From assembly GCF_002022505.1 (NCBI RefSeq), contig NZ_CP019781.1, forward strand, positions 1,217,001-1,281,000: a stretch of 64,000 nt of DNA. Direction: 5' to 3'. Both the position numbers and the translations under genes were made by a program. Shown here one piece after another: positions 10,293-19,243 of the stretch (its first letter is position 1; the number at the start of each line of letters is the position of its first letter). Below the pieces are notes generated by a model. The model did no database searches, was not told the origin of the DNA, and saw only the letters and a list, made by a program, of their open reading frames with translations. The DNA comes from Bartonella sp. WD16.2. GTDB taxonomy: Bacteria > Pseudomonadota > Alphaproteobacteria > Rhizobiales > Rhizobiaceae.

Positions 10293-10823
10293 TTACGCTG
10301 CTGTAGCAACCTCGACGATATTATCGCCTTCATAAACCTCACAATTTGTTGGAATAGACTACTCGTTTTGTCCTGTGATTTTTGCATTTCCATATGCTTT
10401 TCCTCAAACACATCCATTACCAGAAATTTTTGCATTACCATAAACAGAACCATAAATTTTTGCAGAACCAGCAACTTTTGCCCCTGGTTTAATACGAGCT
10501 GAACCGGAGACCTCAGAATCCCCATAAATATGTGCATCATTATGAACCCATGCTTTCTTTAAAATACGAGCATTCCCATAAACGTGTCCACAAACAACAG
10601 CATCATCACACACGATAGCATTGTCGTAAACTAAAGCTTCACAACACACCAATGTACTACCCCCAACCCAACAATTGTCATCATGAGAAAGATTGTCTTC
10701 TTTCTCTATAAAACCACAAAGGTCACCAGCTTTAACATCACCAAAGTCTCTTAATGCATGAATACAATGAAAAGTATACCCTTCAATTTCTTTGATTTCA
10801 CTTGTAAATTCATATTTTTTCAT
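10293..10823 (-). pseudogene. hexapeptide-repeat (left-handed beta-helix) phage protein, broken
   Basis: The intact frame is 139 residues: an N-terminal YTFHCIHALRDFGDVKAGDL segment, then hexapeptide-type repeats (VYGNARI, DAHIYGDSEVSG, SAKIYGSVYGNAKISG). It is a paralog of the 222-residue protein at 31756-32424. After the TGA the same frame continues with GKAYGNAKITGQNE, a TAG, and a tail ending at 10293, so two nonsense codons interrupt a once longer gene. A structured RNA leader (10824-10955) lies directly upstream, and the AAGGA ribosome binding site sits at the end of its 3' arm. The function is unknown. Confidence 0.7.
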
Positions 10824-10955
10824 TTGGATTTTTCCTTATCGTAAAGATGTTTTTGATTGACACCCAAAAGGGCGCCGGGCGCTCAAAAACACGGCGATAA
10901 GCCCGTCGTTACACTTTCCCCATAAAGGGTATTGTATGGTGTAACTACACCCGAC
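10824..10955 (-). ncRNA. structured RNA leader, relic copy (unit 4)
   Basis: On the minus strand this starts at GTCGGGTGTAG, seven bases after a TATAGT box (10962-10967). A core helix GTTACAC/GTGTAAC replaces the GTTATGC/GCATAAC of the prophage copies, which is two compensatory changes. The outer hairpin pairs CTTATCG and TGTTTTTGA (10883-10901) with TCAAAAACA and CGATAAG (10835-10856). An inner GGCGCCC/GGGTGTC helix closes a T4 loop. The outer 3' arm runs into the AAGGA ribosome binding site of the downstream gene. No good -35 box is seen, in keeping with decay. Confidence 0.7.
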
Positions 10956-11036
10956 AAAACCACTATACGCTAGAATATGTATAAAGAAAATTCAGCTTTT
11001 AAAAGACATTGGAGAGATTGTTTCGTAACCTATCCG

Positions 11037-11057
11037 CTTATCGCTAAGTGTTTTTGA
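11037..11057 (-). promoter_or_regulatory. upstream matched arm (U element) of relic RNA unit 4
   Basis: The minus strand reads TCAAAAACA, CTTAG, CGATAAG. Both outer blocks are perfectly complementary to the 5' arm of the RNA leader at 10883-10901 and identical to its 3' arm. They lie about 70 bases upstream of the TATAGT box, within an AAGTG...CACTT mini-hairpin and before GCGGAT, as in the three prophage units. Confidence 0.65.
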
Positions 11058-11174
11058 AGCACTTGGATATTTGTATAACAAAACTATCTTTTACTATCAA
11101 ACAAAAAACTCATCACCTGTTACAATTTTCATAGCGATTGCCCTAATTTTTGCATCTGTTCTATTTTCCTTAAA

Positions 11175-11320
11175 TTAGCCCCGTACAGAGTGTTTTATGT
11201 TCCCAATGTGTTTGGGGAAATTCATCAAAAAACTTTTAAATCTTTCTCTAAGATGCGTTTCTGTTGATTTAAATGCACATCTAATCCAAAACTGATCAGC
11301 ACTTTTCTCTATTTTGCTGT
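11175..11320 (-). pseudogene. remnant of small phage ORF (homolog of 35590-35769)
   Basis: The minus-strand frame reads DSKIEKSADQFWIRCAF, then KSTETHLRERFKSFLM, then a short tail to TAA. It closely matches the C-terminal two thirds of the 59-residue ORF at 35590-35769. An in-frame TGA directly upstream removes the start, so it is a remnant. Confidence 0.6.
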
Positions 11321-11739
11321 CTCAAATGTTTTGCGAAGTTCTTTTTGAAAAGCTTCCAGACGTTCTAACATTACCAACTTCTCCTGTTTCTTGCTTTCTA
11401 ACTCAGGCTTTTGAAGATCTTTAAGAATACAACTAGCCCTTGTGCGAATACTGTGTTCAGGTTTTTCACAGTAATGATAAAAATCTGCTGTTGATGGCAT
11501 AAAGGTCGTGTTAATCCTTCTGCTTTTCCTTTCAAGGCACCCTTTGTAGCCGTTTGCAATACCCAACTGCTTACGCCTTCAAGAGCCATTCCATACGCAA
11601 GCGACATACCTTCTTCATCTGAGTTTTGCGATATTTTCAAACCACACGAAAATATACGCATAGCCTCTGCAATGACCTCTCCATCAGCTTTCACAGCAAA
11701 CAATTCTTGAAGCTGATCATAAGCTCTCAACGCCACCAT
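11309..11739 (-). pseudogene. phage early protein (homolog of 35220-35618), frameshifted
   Basis: The frame from ATG at 11739 (MVALRAYDQLQELFAVKA...) matches the product at 35220-35618 (MTALEVYNSLQRLLSVKA...). Homology then moves to another frame near 11505, which continues TTFMPSTADFYHYCEKPEHS to the stop at 11309; the intact copy reads VFMPTCAELSSYCQEIES. A single indel therefore splits the gene. Its start overlaps the end of the upstream gene, as in the intact prophage. The function is unknown. Confidence 0.65.
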
Positions 11740-12804
11740 CTCTTGCTGTTTCGTCAATGCACTCCCAGCTTTCAAGTGTAATGGGAATCCCGGTGCTATC
11801 ATTTTGCAAATTTGCATTAAAGAAACCTCTAGACCCGAGATTGCGGATATTATCTGCGATGCGTTCACCAACACTTTTTTCCCGTCGAGAGTAATTTCCA
11901 TAACCGCCATTTCGTTTTTCATTGTCTTGTTTTTCCCTCTTTTTTAATAATGTTCCATTTTGGTTAGTAATCCAGCCGTACCATAACATCTGCCAATCCT
12001 CAGCCTCTGCACATTTGCTTGGTCTTGCTAGCCAGTAGTTTTTAAATCTCTCAAACTCTAACAACGCCTCATCATGCGTTAAGCCCTTGTCGATTGCGTA
12101 TTGCAAGTCAGGTTCGAAATCCTCAGGCAATCGGCATCCTCGTCCATCCCTAGACCGCTTAGTTTTCTTTTCAGTGCTTTTTTGCTGTGAAACGGGTGAT
12201 TGATTTTCTGATGAGGGTGTATCGTGATCCAAATGCTGCTCAACAGCATTATCGGTTGTTTTACTTTGAACCGAAACTTCAGTTGCTAAATCTTCCAAAG
12301 CATTTTCTTTTTTTGATAACACGATAGTGTTAGTTTTTTTATATATCTGATTCTGATTCTTTATAGCTTGATTTTGCTTATCGTTTGCTTGAAGCAAATT
12401 ATTATTTTGCTTATCGTTTGCTTCAATAAAATCATTAGCAAATTGTTTTTTAAGCATTTTTGCTTGTGCACCTTTTTTCCCAGCTTCACTGCGCACTTGT
12501 GATATATGCTCTTGTTTATCAGTAAAATCTTTAAGCTCTTCTTCAACACGAAGATTCCATAATCCTTCATTCGTTTGGACTAACTTGTCATTTTTGATTA
12601 AATAATCGACAATAGTTACGAACTTTTTTCAGTGCAATTACATGCACATGCAAGTGTTTTAAAATCTTCTTTCACAGGTGACTTTTTGTCATACATGCGA
12701 ATAAGAAGCGTAATATAAGCTCCTCTTTGCCCTAGTGTCATTGCATCTGTACCACTGATCCAATCATGCAGATAGAATCTTATCTATGACATTTTAGTTG
12801 ACAT
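11717..12804 (-). pseudogene. DUF1376-type phage replication-region protein, nonsense plus frameshift
   Basis: Reassembled, this is the relic homolog of the 374-residue protein at 34157-35281. From ATG at 12804 it reads MSTKMS, then TAG where relatives have Trp, then IRFYLHDWISGTDAMTLGQ and the DUF1376 pattern GAYITLL. A missing A in a six-A run (GAAAAAAGTTC, near 12629) shifts the frame. The open frame then continues GLWNLRVEEELK and a basic C-terminal part (LPEDFEPDLQYAIDKGLTHDE, FKNYWLARPSKCAEAEDWQ) that matches the intact copy. Clearly inactive. Confidence 0.75.
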
Positions 12805-12941
12805 AACTTTTCCCCTCTCTTCTCTTATTCCATCTTGCAGTGGCTGCTTTGGAAGCTTTCTCTAAAATTTTCCTACTCATATTGACATCAAATGCTGATG
12901 AGGTGTGCCATAAGCTGTCATCATCTAAGTCAATAATGTGG
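12794..12941 (-). pseudogene. 3' end of an upstream DUF1376-like unit
   Basis: The minus-strand frame reads DDDSLWHTSSAFDVNMS ... REGKSYVN and stops at 12794, overlapping the next ATG by 11 bases. This matches the end of the unit at 32902-33228 (EDDSLWHTSSAFDLDIS ... EGKSYVN). It shows that the relic prophage also carried a tandem array. The fragment is cut at about 12941, where recT sequence begins on the other strand. Confidence 0.65.
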
Positions 12942-13700
12942 CCATACAGTTTCTCTGAACAAGAATTTTGCAAAAAAATCATAAAGAATTGTATCAATTT
13001 CAATATTTCTGCGGAAGACTTTGAAGACTTTATTTACCTTGCCGATAGGTATAGGTTAAATCCTCTAGATAAAGAAATATACGTCATCCCTAAAAGGGGA
13101 GGCGGTATTAGCGTGATGACTTCTATTGAAGGATGGCTCAATATCATACGTTCACATCCTAACTTTAATAGAATGAAATTAAAAAAAGAACGCGATAATG
13201 AAGGCAAAGTGATTGTTTATGAATGCGCTATATATTTGAAGAACATAAAATATCCAATAGAAATCTCTGAAGAGATGGAAGAATGTAGATGCGATACAGA
13301 ACACTGGCGAAAATCTTCTTCTCGCATGTTATGTTATAAGGCCATTACACAATGTGCACGTTATGCCTTTGGTTTTGATGATATCTATGACGAAGATGAG
13401 GTCGATTGTATTAATGAGGCTTTTATCAATGAGGTTAATCACAATCCCCAAGACGAGAGGGTATCTAATGAAGTGCTTGCGCAAATCAGAGAATTAATGA
13501 AACAAACAAAAACAGAAGAAGAAAAGGTACTCTCTTTTGCAGAAGTCGCAAGCCTCATAGAAATGTCTCATGAGACGGGGCAAATTATTTTAGAAGGTTT
13601 GAAAGAAAGGCAACGCTTCCAAATGGAAGAAGAGCAACAAACTTTACCTTCACCAAAACAACCAAACACACCAACTCAACAAGATCTACCAGGGGTGTGA
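12840..13700 (+). CDS. RecT/Bet-family single-strand annealing protein with foreign N-terminus
   Basis: From YSFSEQEFCKKIIKNCINFN onward this 286-residue frame matches the intact RecT at 27997-28773 and keeps the Bet-type core (DRYRLNPLDKEIYVIPKRGGG, SIEGWLNIIRSHPNF). Phage Bet proteins anneal complementary strands together with a 5'-3' exonuclease, here the next gene one base downstream. The first ~36 residues are the antisense translation of a DUF1376-like gene end, so the native start was lost at a junction near 12942. It may still be expressed as a chimera; function is uncertain. Confidence 0.65.
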   Translation: MAALEAFSKIFLLILTSNADEVCHKLSSSKSIMWPYSFSEQEFCKKIIKNCINFNISAEDFEDFIYLADRYRLNPLDKEIYVIPKRGGGISVMTSIEGWLNIIRSHPNFNRMKLKKERDNEGKVIVYECAIYLKNIKYPIEISEEMEECRCDTEHWRKSSSRMLCYKAITQCARYAFGFDDIYDEDEVDCINEAFINEVNHNPQDERVSNEVLAQIRELMKQTKTEEEKVLSFAEVASLIEMSHETGQIILEGLKERQRFQMEEEQQTLPSPKQPNTPTQQDLPGV

Positions 13701-13701
13701 C

Positions 13702-14322
13702 ATGGAACAAAGGACACCAGAGTGGTTTCAAGCTCGTTTAGGTAAAGTTACAGCTTCAAATATTGACAGCATTGTCGGAAAAACAAGTAAAGGCTCACCG
13801 ACAAGTAAATATGAAGAGTACAAAAATAAACTTATCAGGGAACGTTTAGAAGATGAAATAATACCATCTTATGAAACGCCTGCTATGCGATGGGGGCGTA
13901 AATATGAAGATGAGGCAATTAAAAAATACAGTCTTAGACGTTTGGTTACTGTCACACGGTGTGGGTTTATTCCTCACCCGACAATTGAAATGGCAGGGGC
14001 TAGTCCTGATGGTCTTGTTGGAGATGAGGGTCTCATAGAAGTCAAATGTCCTCAACCGGCAACGCATATGTTTTTTTTGCGACATGGCAAAATCAAACCT
14101 GAATATATCTTGCAAATGCAATTCCAAATGGCTTGCACAGGGCGAAAATGGTGTGATTTTGTCAGTTATGATCCTTTGGTCAAACGTAAATTAGCTCGTT
14201 TTCGTTTAAAGATTCAACGCGTTCAACGTGATGATGAGCAGATTGAGCGTATCAATAAAGCTGTCGAAATTTTTTTAGAAGAAATAGAACAAGAAACCCG
14301 AATCTTTACACAAGCTGCTTAA
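13702..14322 (+). CDS. YqaJ/lambda-exonuclease family recombinase
   Basis: At 206 residues this is the usual size for phage YqaJ-type alkaline exonucleases. It contains RTPEWFQARLGKVTASNID at the N-terminus and the nuclease core AGASPDGLVGDEGLIEVKCP, with the D...E-x-K metal ligands intact. It is a paralog of 27375-27995. It degrades 5' strands of double-stranded ends to feed RecT annealing. It follows recT directly. The frame is open and may be functional, although the surrounding relic is decayed. Confidence 0.85.
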   Translation: MEQRTPEWFQARLGKVTASNIDSIVGKTSKGSPTSKYEEYKNKLIRERLEDEIIPSYETPAMRWGRKYEDEAIKKYSLRRLVTVTRCGFIPHPTIEMAGASPDGLVGDEGLIEVKCPQPATHMFFLRHGKIKPEYILQMQFQMACTGRKWCDFVSYDPLVKRKLARFRLKIQRVQRDDEQIERINKAVEIFLEEIEQETRIFTQAA

Positions 14323-14331
14323 ACCCCATCG

Positions 14332-14376
14332 GGGGCGCTCTTTTACTTACATCCCTCCCAACCAGCGCCCCCACCC
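14332..14376. repeat. conserved GC-rich inverted repeat after exonuclease gene (copy 1)
   Basis: GGGGGCGCT and AGCGCCCCC, 9 bases each, are separated by a ~27-base spacer containing TTACATCCCTCCCAACC. The same arms and nearly the same spacer occur inverted at 27313-27362, again right after the exonuclease gene. It may be a terminator-like or structured RNA element; its role is unknown. Confidence 0.6.
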
Positions 14377-14399
14377 AATTTACGTAATATAAAAAGAAA

Positions 14400-14601
14400 G
14401 GTAATGAAATAATATTTGATGATGGCGATAGATACGTTACGACACGTGAATGTGCGCAGCTTTTTAGCGTATCGACAACAACGATTCGCAATTGGGTGAC
14501 ACGAGGATTATTTCCCAAACCATATAAGCTGGGTAAATCAGTTAAGATGGAGAAAAAAAGAAATCTTGGCATTTATTCCAAAGGAAATAAGCTGCAAATA
14601 A
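14400..14601 (+). pseudogene. AlpA/MerR-type excisionase-like HTH gene, frameshifted
   Basis: One frame reads DDGDRYVTTRECAQLFSVST, then TTIRNWVTRGLFPKPYKLGK, the helix-turn-helix of AlpA-like DNA-binding proteins. An extra A at about 14542 shifts the frame; the continuation RWRKKEILAFIPKEISCK ends at TAA 14599-14601. No ATG or other good start precedes the N-terminal part. A small excisionase or prophage regulator remnant lying at the relic's edge beside a tRNA gene. Confidence 0.6.
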
Positions 14602-14699
14602 CACAAATTTAGATAAAATTATATAAACTCTAAAGGGTGGTCTAAAAATTAGAAAATTAAGTAAAAATCTATATATTTCAACATGCTATAGATAAAATA

Positions 14700-14775
14700 T
14701 GGTGCCGCATGCCGGATTTGAACCAGCGACCCCATCATTACGAATGATGTGCTCTACCAACTGAGCTAATGCGGC
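14700..14775 (-). tRNA. tRNA-Thr (CGT)
   Basis: The minus strand gives a full cloverleaf: acceptor GCCGCAT/ATGCGGC, D arm AGCTCAGTTGGTAGAGC, anticodon stem CATCA/TGATG with loop TTCGTAA (anticodon CGT), T arm GGTTCAAATCC, discriminator A and encoded CCA. It borders the relic prophage and may have been its integration site, though no attachment duplication was found. Confidence 0.95.
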
Positions 14776-15699
14776 ATAAATTTATTTATTAATCATCAAA
14801 ATCAGCTTGAGGGTAATAATCAAAAGTATACGTAAAAGCAAGTATGCAAATTTTTATAAGAATCCCCACGCCTCAACCGTTATTCAGATTAGAAAAGGAA
14901 ATTTACGAGAATTAATAATAAGCAGTACTTTCCGCTTTTGGTAGTATAAAATACAAGCAAACTACCTTACCCAATTTACAATTACATACAACATCAAAAA
15001 GTAAAAAAGCTACATTTTAAAAGTGGCAAAATAATGTTAAAATGCTTTTATGAAGCATAAAAATATCTGTATATTAAAAGTGAAAAAATCTGGGTGCAAT
15101 ATTTAAAAAATGAATTTTTTTTCAAAATTCGTGTTGATTAAAAATTTTAGATTATCTTTACTGAAATTAGCATATCTATTTCCAATAATAATTATGATAA
15201 CTTTTTGTTTTTTACAAGATATAATTGATGAAAAACTATCAAATGAAATAATATTTTAGTGTAATTAAAAAATTTTATATTTTTCTTAATGCAGTTTAAA
15301 AAGATTTTTTTGGCTTTTACAAGATTTATACTTTCATTATTACTTTACAAATATCACATTTACAAAAACGAGCCATTATCATTTCAAGATATATTTTTGT
15401 AAGCAAGCTCACAATACTTTTAAAAAACAAAGACGCTTTTCATTATCTATATTAATACTTGATCTAACTGCGTTGTAGCCCATATGATGCATTCGCACAG
15501 TGTGCAATCAATATCAATGATTTGATATTATAAACAGTCCAATATGACAAAATGAATATCGTTAATTCAAATAGAGAATAGAGGAGCGTATCCGACTTTA
15601 TTATTTTAACGGAATATCCATATAACACATTAACAGAAATAGTTATATTATTGGGCTATTTTTATAAAAGTTAAATACCATAAAGAGTAATAAATAATA
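14776..15699. other. long AT-rich intergenic stretch
   Basis: Roughly 920 bases lie between tRNA-Thr and the permease gene. The sequence is strongly AT-rich with many stops in all frames. No gene, RNA cloverleaf or clear terminator was recognised. It must hold the permease promoter, but no single box stands out. Confidence 0.5.
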
Positions 15700-17127
15700 A
15701 TGCTTGAAGAAAAAAACAATGAATTGAAGCGTAGTCTTCAAAGTCGTCACATTCAAATGATTGCTTTAGGAGGTGTGATTGGAACGGGTCTTTTCTACGG
15801 ATCAACAGAAGCTATTCAATTAGCTGGCCCTTCAATTATTTTAGGTTATCTTATTGGAGGATTGATTGTCTATTTCATTATGCGAATGTTAGGGGAAATG
15901 TTAGCAGAAGAACCAACCTCAGGTGCTTTTAGTTTTTTTGCCTATAAATATTGGGGACGCTTGGCTGGTTTTATTACAGGTTGGAATTATTGGTTTCTCT
16001 ATATTGTTGTCAGCATGACTGAACTTATAGTCATTGGTTTGTATCTTGACCACTGGATCTTAATTGATCACTGGAAATCAGCTTTTATTGTTCTTTTACT
16101 TGTTACACTAATTAATCTTATTGATGTTCGCCTTTATGGAGAGTTTGAATTTGGCTTAGCTTTCATCAAAATAGCTGCTGTTGTTGGTATGATTGTTTTC
16201 GGAATTTTTCTTATTGTCACTGGAATGAATGGCTCCCAAGCGAGCATTCACCATCTTTGGGATCATGGTGGTTTCTTTCCTTATGGGGCAATGGGAGTTG
16301 CACTAGCTACGACTATAGTAATGTTTTCCTTTGGGGGAATAGAGCTTATTGGTGTAGCAGCTGGAGAAGCTGAAAATCCACAAAAAACAATTCCAACGGC
16401 CATTCGTAAGGTTATATGGCGGATTATTATTTTCTATGTTGGTTCTATTAGCGTCATTATGATGATAATTCCATGGAATATGATTGGAAAAAACAGTAGC
16501 CCTTTTGTCTCTATTTTCGAAACAATTGGCATTCCTGCAGCTGGTCATATTCTGAATTTTGTAGTGATTATAGCTGCCATTTCAGTTTACAATAGTAGTA
16601 TGTATTCTAATGGCCGTATGCTTTATAGTTTAGCTACGCAAAAAAATGCACCGCACATCTTTAGTAAATTGAATGCCGCTCGTGTTCCTTATATTGCTAT
16701 CCTTTTTTCATCGGTCTGTACCGCAGTGATAGTTGTTATTAATTTCTTTATACCAGAGAATATTTTTATCCATATCATGAGCATTACAACTGCAACAGCA
16801 GCGCTCACTTGGGCTATTATTATTATTGTTCATTCGAAATTTCGAAAAGCGCATAAAGACAAAAAAGATGCGTTCGTTTATGGATTTGGTTTATATCCTT
16901 ACGCAAATTATCTCTGCCTTTTCTTTCTCGCAGTTTTGTTTGGCATTATGTTTGCAAGTGGTTTTAGAGAAAATGGGCTAATGATCCAACTCTTTAACAT
17001 AATGGGAATTAAACAAACCTTTATCGAATCATATATCCCTGCACACATGCCTGACATGAGCTTGGCAGTTGTCATCATTCCTATATGGTGTTTGCTTTTA
17101 TTGTTGGCGTATAAACTGAAACGATAA
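15700..17127 (+). CDS. amino-acid permease (APC superfamily, AAT type)
   Basis: This is 475 residues with about twelve hydrophobic segments, the usual size for the family. The N-terminus has the APC signature HIQMIALGGVIGTGLFYGS, followed by AGPSIILGYLIGG and the conserved MLGEMLAEEPTSGAF in TM3. It is an inner-membrane proton-coupled importer, probably for one or a few amino acids; the substrate cannot be told from sequence (aromatic, proline, GABA or basic permeases are all close). It stands alone, followed by the biotin importer genes about 40 bases downstream. Confidence 0.9.
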   Translation: MLEEKNNELKRSLQSRHIQMIALGGVIGTGLFYGSTEAIQLAGPSIILGYLIGGLIVYFIMRMLGEMLAEEPTSGAFSFFAYKYWGRLAGFITGWNYWFLYIVVSMTELIVIGLYLDHWILIDHWKSAFIVLLLVTLINLIDVRLYGEFEFGLAFIKIAAVVGMIVFGIFLIVTGMNGSQASIHHLWDHGGFFPYGAMGVALATTIVMFSFGGIELIGVAAGEAENPQKTIPTAIRKVIWRIIIFYVGSISVIMMIIPWNMIGKNSSPFVSIFETIGIPAAGHILNFVVIIAAISVYNSSMYSNGRMLYSLATQKNAPHIFSKLNAARVPYIAILFSSVCTAVIVVINFFIPENIFIHIMSITTATAALTWAIIIIVHSKFRKAHKDKKDAFVYGFGLYPYANYLCLFFLAVLFGIMFASGFRENGLMIQLFNIMGIKQTFIESYIPAHMPDMSLAVVIIPIWCLLLLLAYKLKR

Positions 17128-17168
17128 TTCTAAAAAGGCAATATCAATGATATTGATTGGAATAGACA

Positions 17169-17849
17169 TTGGGAATAATCAAATTTGATAAGGTGACGCA
17201 AATCTTTGGTGATTTGTGTGTTTTAAAAAATATCACTGTACAACTCACTGAAAGACGAGTTGCAATTATTGGTGCGAATGGTTCTGGAAAAAGTACATTT
17301 GCTCGCCTTATTAATGGTTTACAACTCCCATCAAGCGGTTTTGTGAGCGTTGATGGACTGGACACAAAGCGCGATGCAAAAGCAGTAAAGCGTAAAGTAG
17401 GATTTATTTTTCAAAATCCTGATAATCAAATCGTGTTACCATTGGTACACGAAGACTTGTCGTTTGGCCTTAAAAATTTGAAATTAAGTAAGGAAGAAAT
17501 TAAGCAGCGCGTCGATGAGATCTTACAACGTTATGATCTGCAGAACTTTAAAAATCACGCAGTGCATTTATTAAGTGGTGGTCAAAAACAATTGATCGCT
17601 ATTTCAAGTGTGATAATCATGAAACCAGACTATATTATTTTTGATGAACCAACAACTTTACTTGATTTACGCAATAAACGCAAAGTTGCGCAAGTCATAG
17701 AAGAATTACCACAAACAACAATTGTTGTATCGCATGATTTAGAATTTTTAAAAAAATTCGATAGAGTATTAGTCTTTGATAAAGGAGAAATAATTGTTGA
17801 TGATGTGCCTTCGATTGCTATCAAAGAATACACAATGAAAATGTCATGA
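17169..17849 (+). CDS. bioM: biotin ECF transporter ATPase BioM
   Basis: This is a 226-residue ABC ATPase with Walker [11 protein letters not shown]-loop FQNPDNQIV (typical of ECF/Cbi-type ATPases), signature LSGGQ, Walker B YIIFDEPT and the switch VVSHDLEF. It energises biotin uptake with BioN and BioY at the inner membrane. The likely start is a TTG, because an in-frame TAG lies two codons upstream and no ATG is available. It overlaps bioN by four bases (ATGA), indicating translational coupling. Confidence 0.9.
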   Translation: MGIIKFDKVTQIFGDLCVLKNITVQLTERRVAIIGANGSGKSTFARLINGLQLPSSGFVSVDGLDTKRDAKAVKRKVGFIFQNPDNQIVLPLVHEDLSFGLKNLKLSKEEIKQRVDEILQRYDLQNFKNHAVHLLSGGQKQLIAISSVIIMKPDYIIFDEPTTLLDLRNKRKVAQVIEELPQTTIVVSHDLEFLKKFDRVLVFDKGEIIVDDVPSIAIKEYTMKMS

Positions 17850-18499
17850 TCAGTCTATACCTTCCTCGAGATACATTTATTCATAGGCTTCAACCAGGAG
17901 TTAAGTTACTCTTCCTTACTGTATGTGGAACCATGATATCTATGGTTTCATCTATACTCATTTTATGCCTGTTTTTATTATTAGTGGTTTTATTATATAG
18001 AATTGCTGAGATTCCTTTGAACAATATGATAAAACAGCTTAAACTGATAAGCTTATTTTTAGTTCTTATATTTATTTTTCAGGCTATTTTTAATAACTGG
18101 CTAACGGGCCTTGAAGTTATACTGCATTTTATCATTCTTATTCCTCTAGCATCACTTATCTCATTCACAACAAAAGTTTCTGATATGATGAATTCAATTG
18201 AAGCAGGACTTCAACCTTTCCGATGCTTTGGAATCAATCCATCAAAATTGAGTATGGTTTTATCTATGGCAATCAGATTTATTCCTGTTGTTAGTGAAAA
18301 ATTCAATGAGGTACGTGAAGCGCAAAAAGCACGCGGATTGGATACAAATATTATAGCTCTTGCAATACCTGTAATTATACGAATAATAAAAATGGCTTCA
18401 GAAGTTGCTGAAGCACTAGAAGCTCGTTCTTATGATAGTAATATTGATGATACACTTTTAAAGGATGACGGGAACACTCATATTGAAAGAATAGTTTGA
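17846..18499 (+). CDS. bioN: biotin ECF transporter transmembrane protein BioN
   Basis: This is 217 residues with four to five hydrophobic segments and the two EcfT coupling motifs (AQKARGLDT and ALEARSYD) that contact the ATPase. BioN joins the BioM ATPase to the BioY substrate-binding subunit. The gene overlaps bioM and bioY by four bases each, forming a tight bioMNY operon. Confidence 0.9.
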   Translation: MISLYLPRDTFIHRLQPGVKLLFLTVCGTMISMVSSILILCLFLLLVVLLYRIAEIPLNNMIKQLKLISLFLVLIFIFQAIFNNWLTGLEVILHFIILIPLASLISFTTKVSDMMNSIEAGLQPFRCFGINPSKLSMVLSMAIRFIPVVSEKFNEVREAQKARGLDTNIIALAIPVIIRIIKMASEVAEALEARSYDSNIDDTLLKDDGNTHIERIV

Positions 18500-19050
18500 T
18501 GAATACGAAAGACCTTGCTTATATCGCTTTATTTGTTGCTCTTTATGCAGTTTTAGGTCTTTTTCCTCCTATTTTTCTCCCCTTTTTTAATGGGGTTCCC
18601 ATTACTGCCCAGTCTATGGGACCGATGTTAGCAGGGTCTATACTTGGAGCAAAAAGAGGGGCTTTAGCATCAGTATTATTTCTCTTACTTGTTGCCATTG
18701 GTTTGCCTTTATTAGCTGGTGGACGTGGAGGCATTGGTAGCTTTTTAGGAGCGGGAGGTGGCTATTTGATTGGTTTTCCAATTGCTGCATTTTTTATTGG
18801 CTTTATAGTCCAATTGTTTTGGCTACGGTTAAATTTTATAACATTAGTAATCATAAATATTATAGGTGGTTTTGGGATTGTACACCTTTTTGGAGTATTG
18901 TGGCTAGCTTATGTTGCTAAGATTTCTTTGTTAGCAGCTTTAACAAGCTCATTAGGCTTTGCAATGGGTGATTTTTTGAAAGTCCTAATTGCATCTTCTA
19001 TAGCAATTACAATTAAAAAATCTACTCCTTTGATTCACTCAAAAGAATGA
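18496..19050 (+). CDS. bioY: biotin-binding S component BioY
   Basis: This is 184 residues of a six-helix membrane protein with BioY features: ALYAVLGLFPPIFLPFFNGV, GPMLAGSILGAKRG, and LPLLAGGRGGIGSFLGAGGG, which lines the biotin pocket. It is the last gene of bioMNY. No biotin biosynthesis gene is seen nearby, in keeping with scavenging in a host-dependent bacterium. Confidence 0.93.
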   Translation: MMNTKDLAYIALFVALYAVLGLFPPIFLPFFNGVPITAQSMGPMLAGSILGAKRGALASVLFLLLVAIGLPLLAGGRGGIGSFLGAGGGYLIGFPIAAFFIGFIVQLFWLRLNFITLVIINIIGGFGIVHLFGVLWLAYVAKISLLAALTSSLGFAMGDFLKVLIASSIAITIKKSTPLIHSKE

Positions 19051-19243
19051 GTAGTTAATATTTATTGCTAGATATACTTGCAAAACTTTTCCTTTAAGAG
19101 CTATAAATATATCGAAATTCTGTTAAAGTTACCTCAAAACACAGTTTAGTTGCTCTTACCACTGCGCCTTTATCTATGCTCTACGTTATCAATGGATTAA
19201 AACACTAATAAGATGCCCTTTTAATATAACACCAAAATATCAA

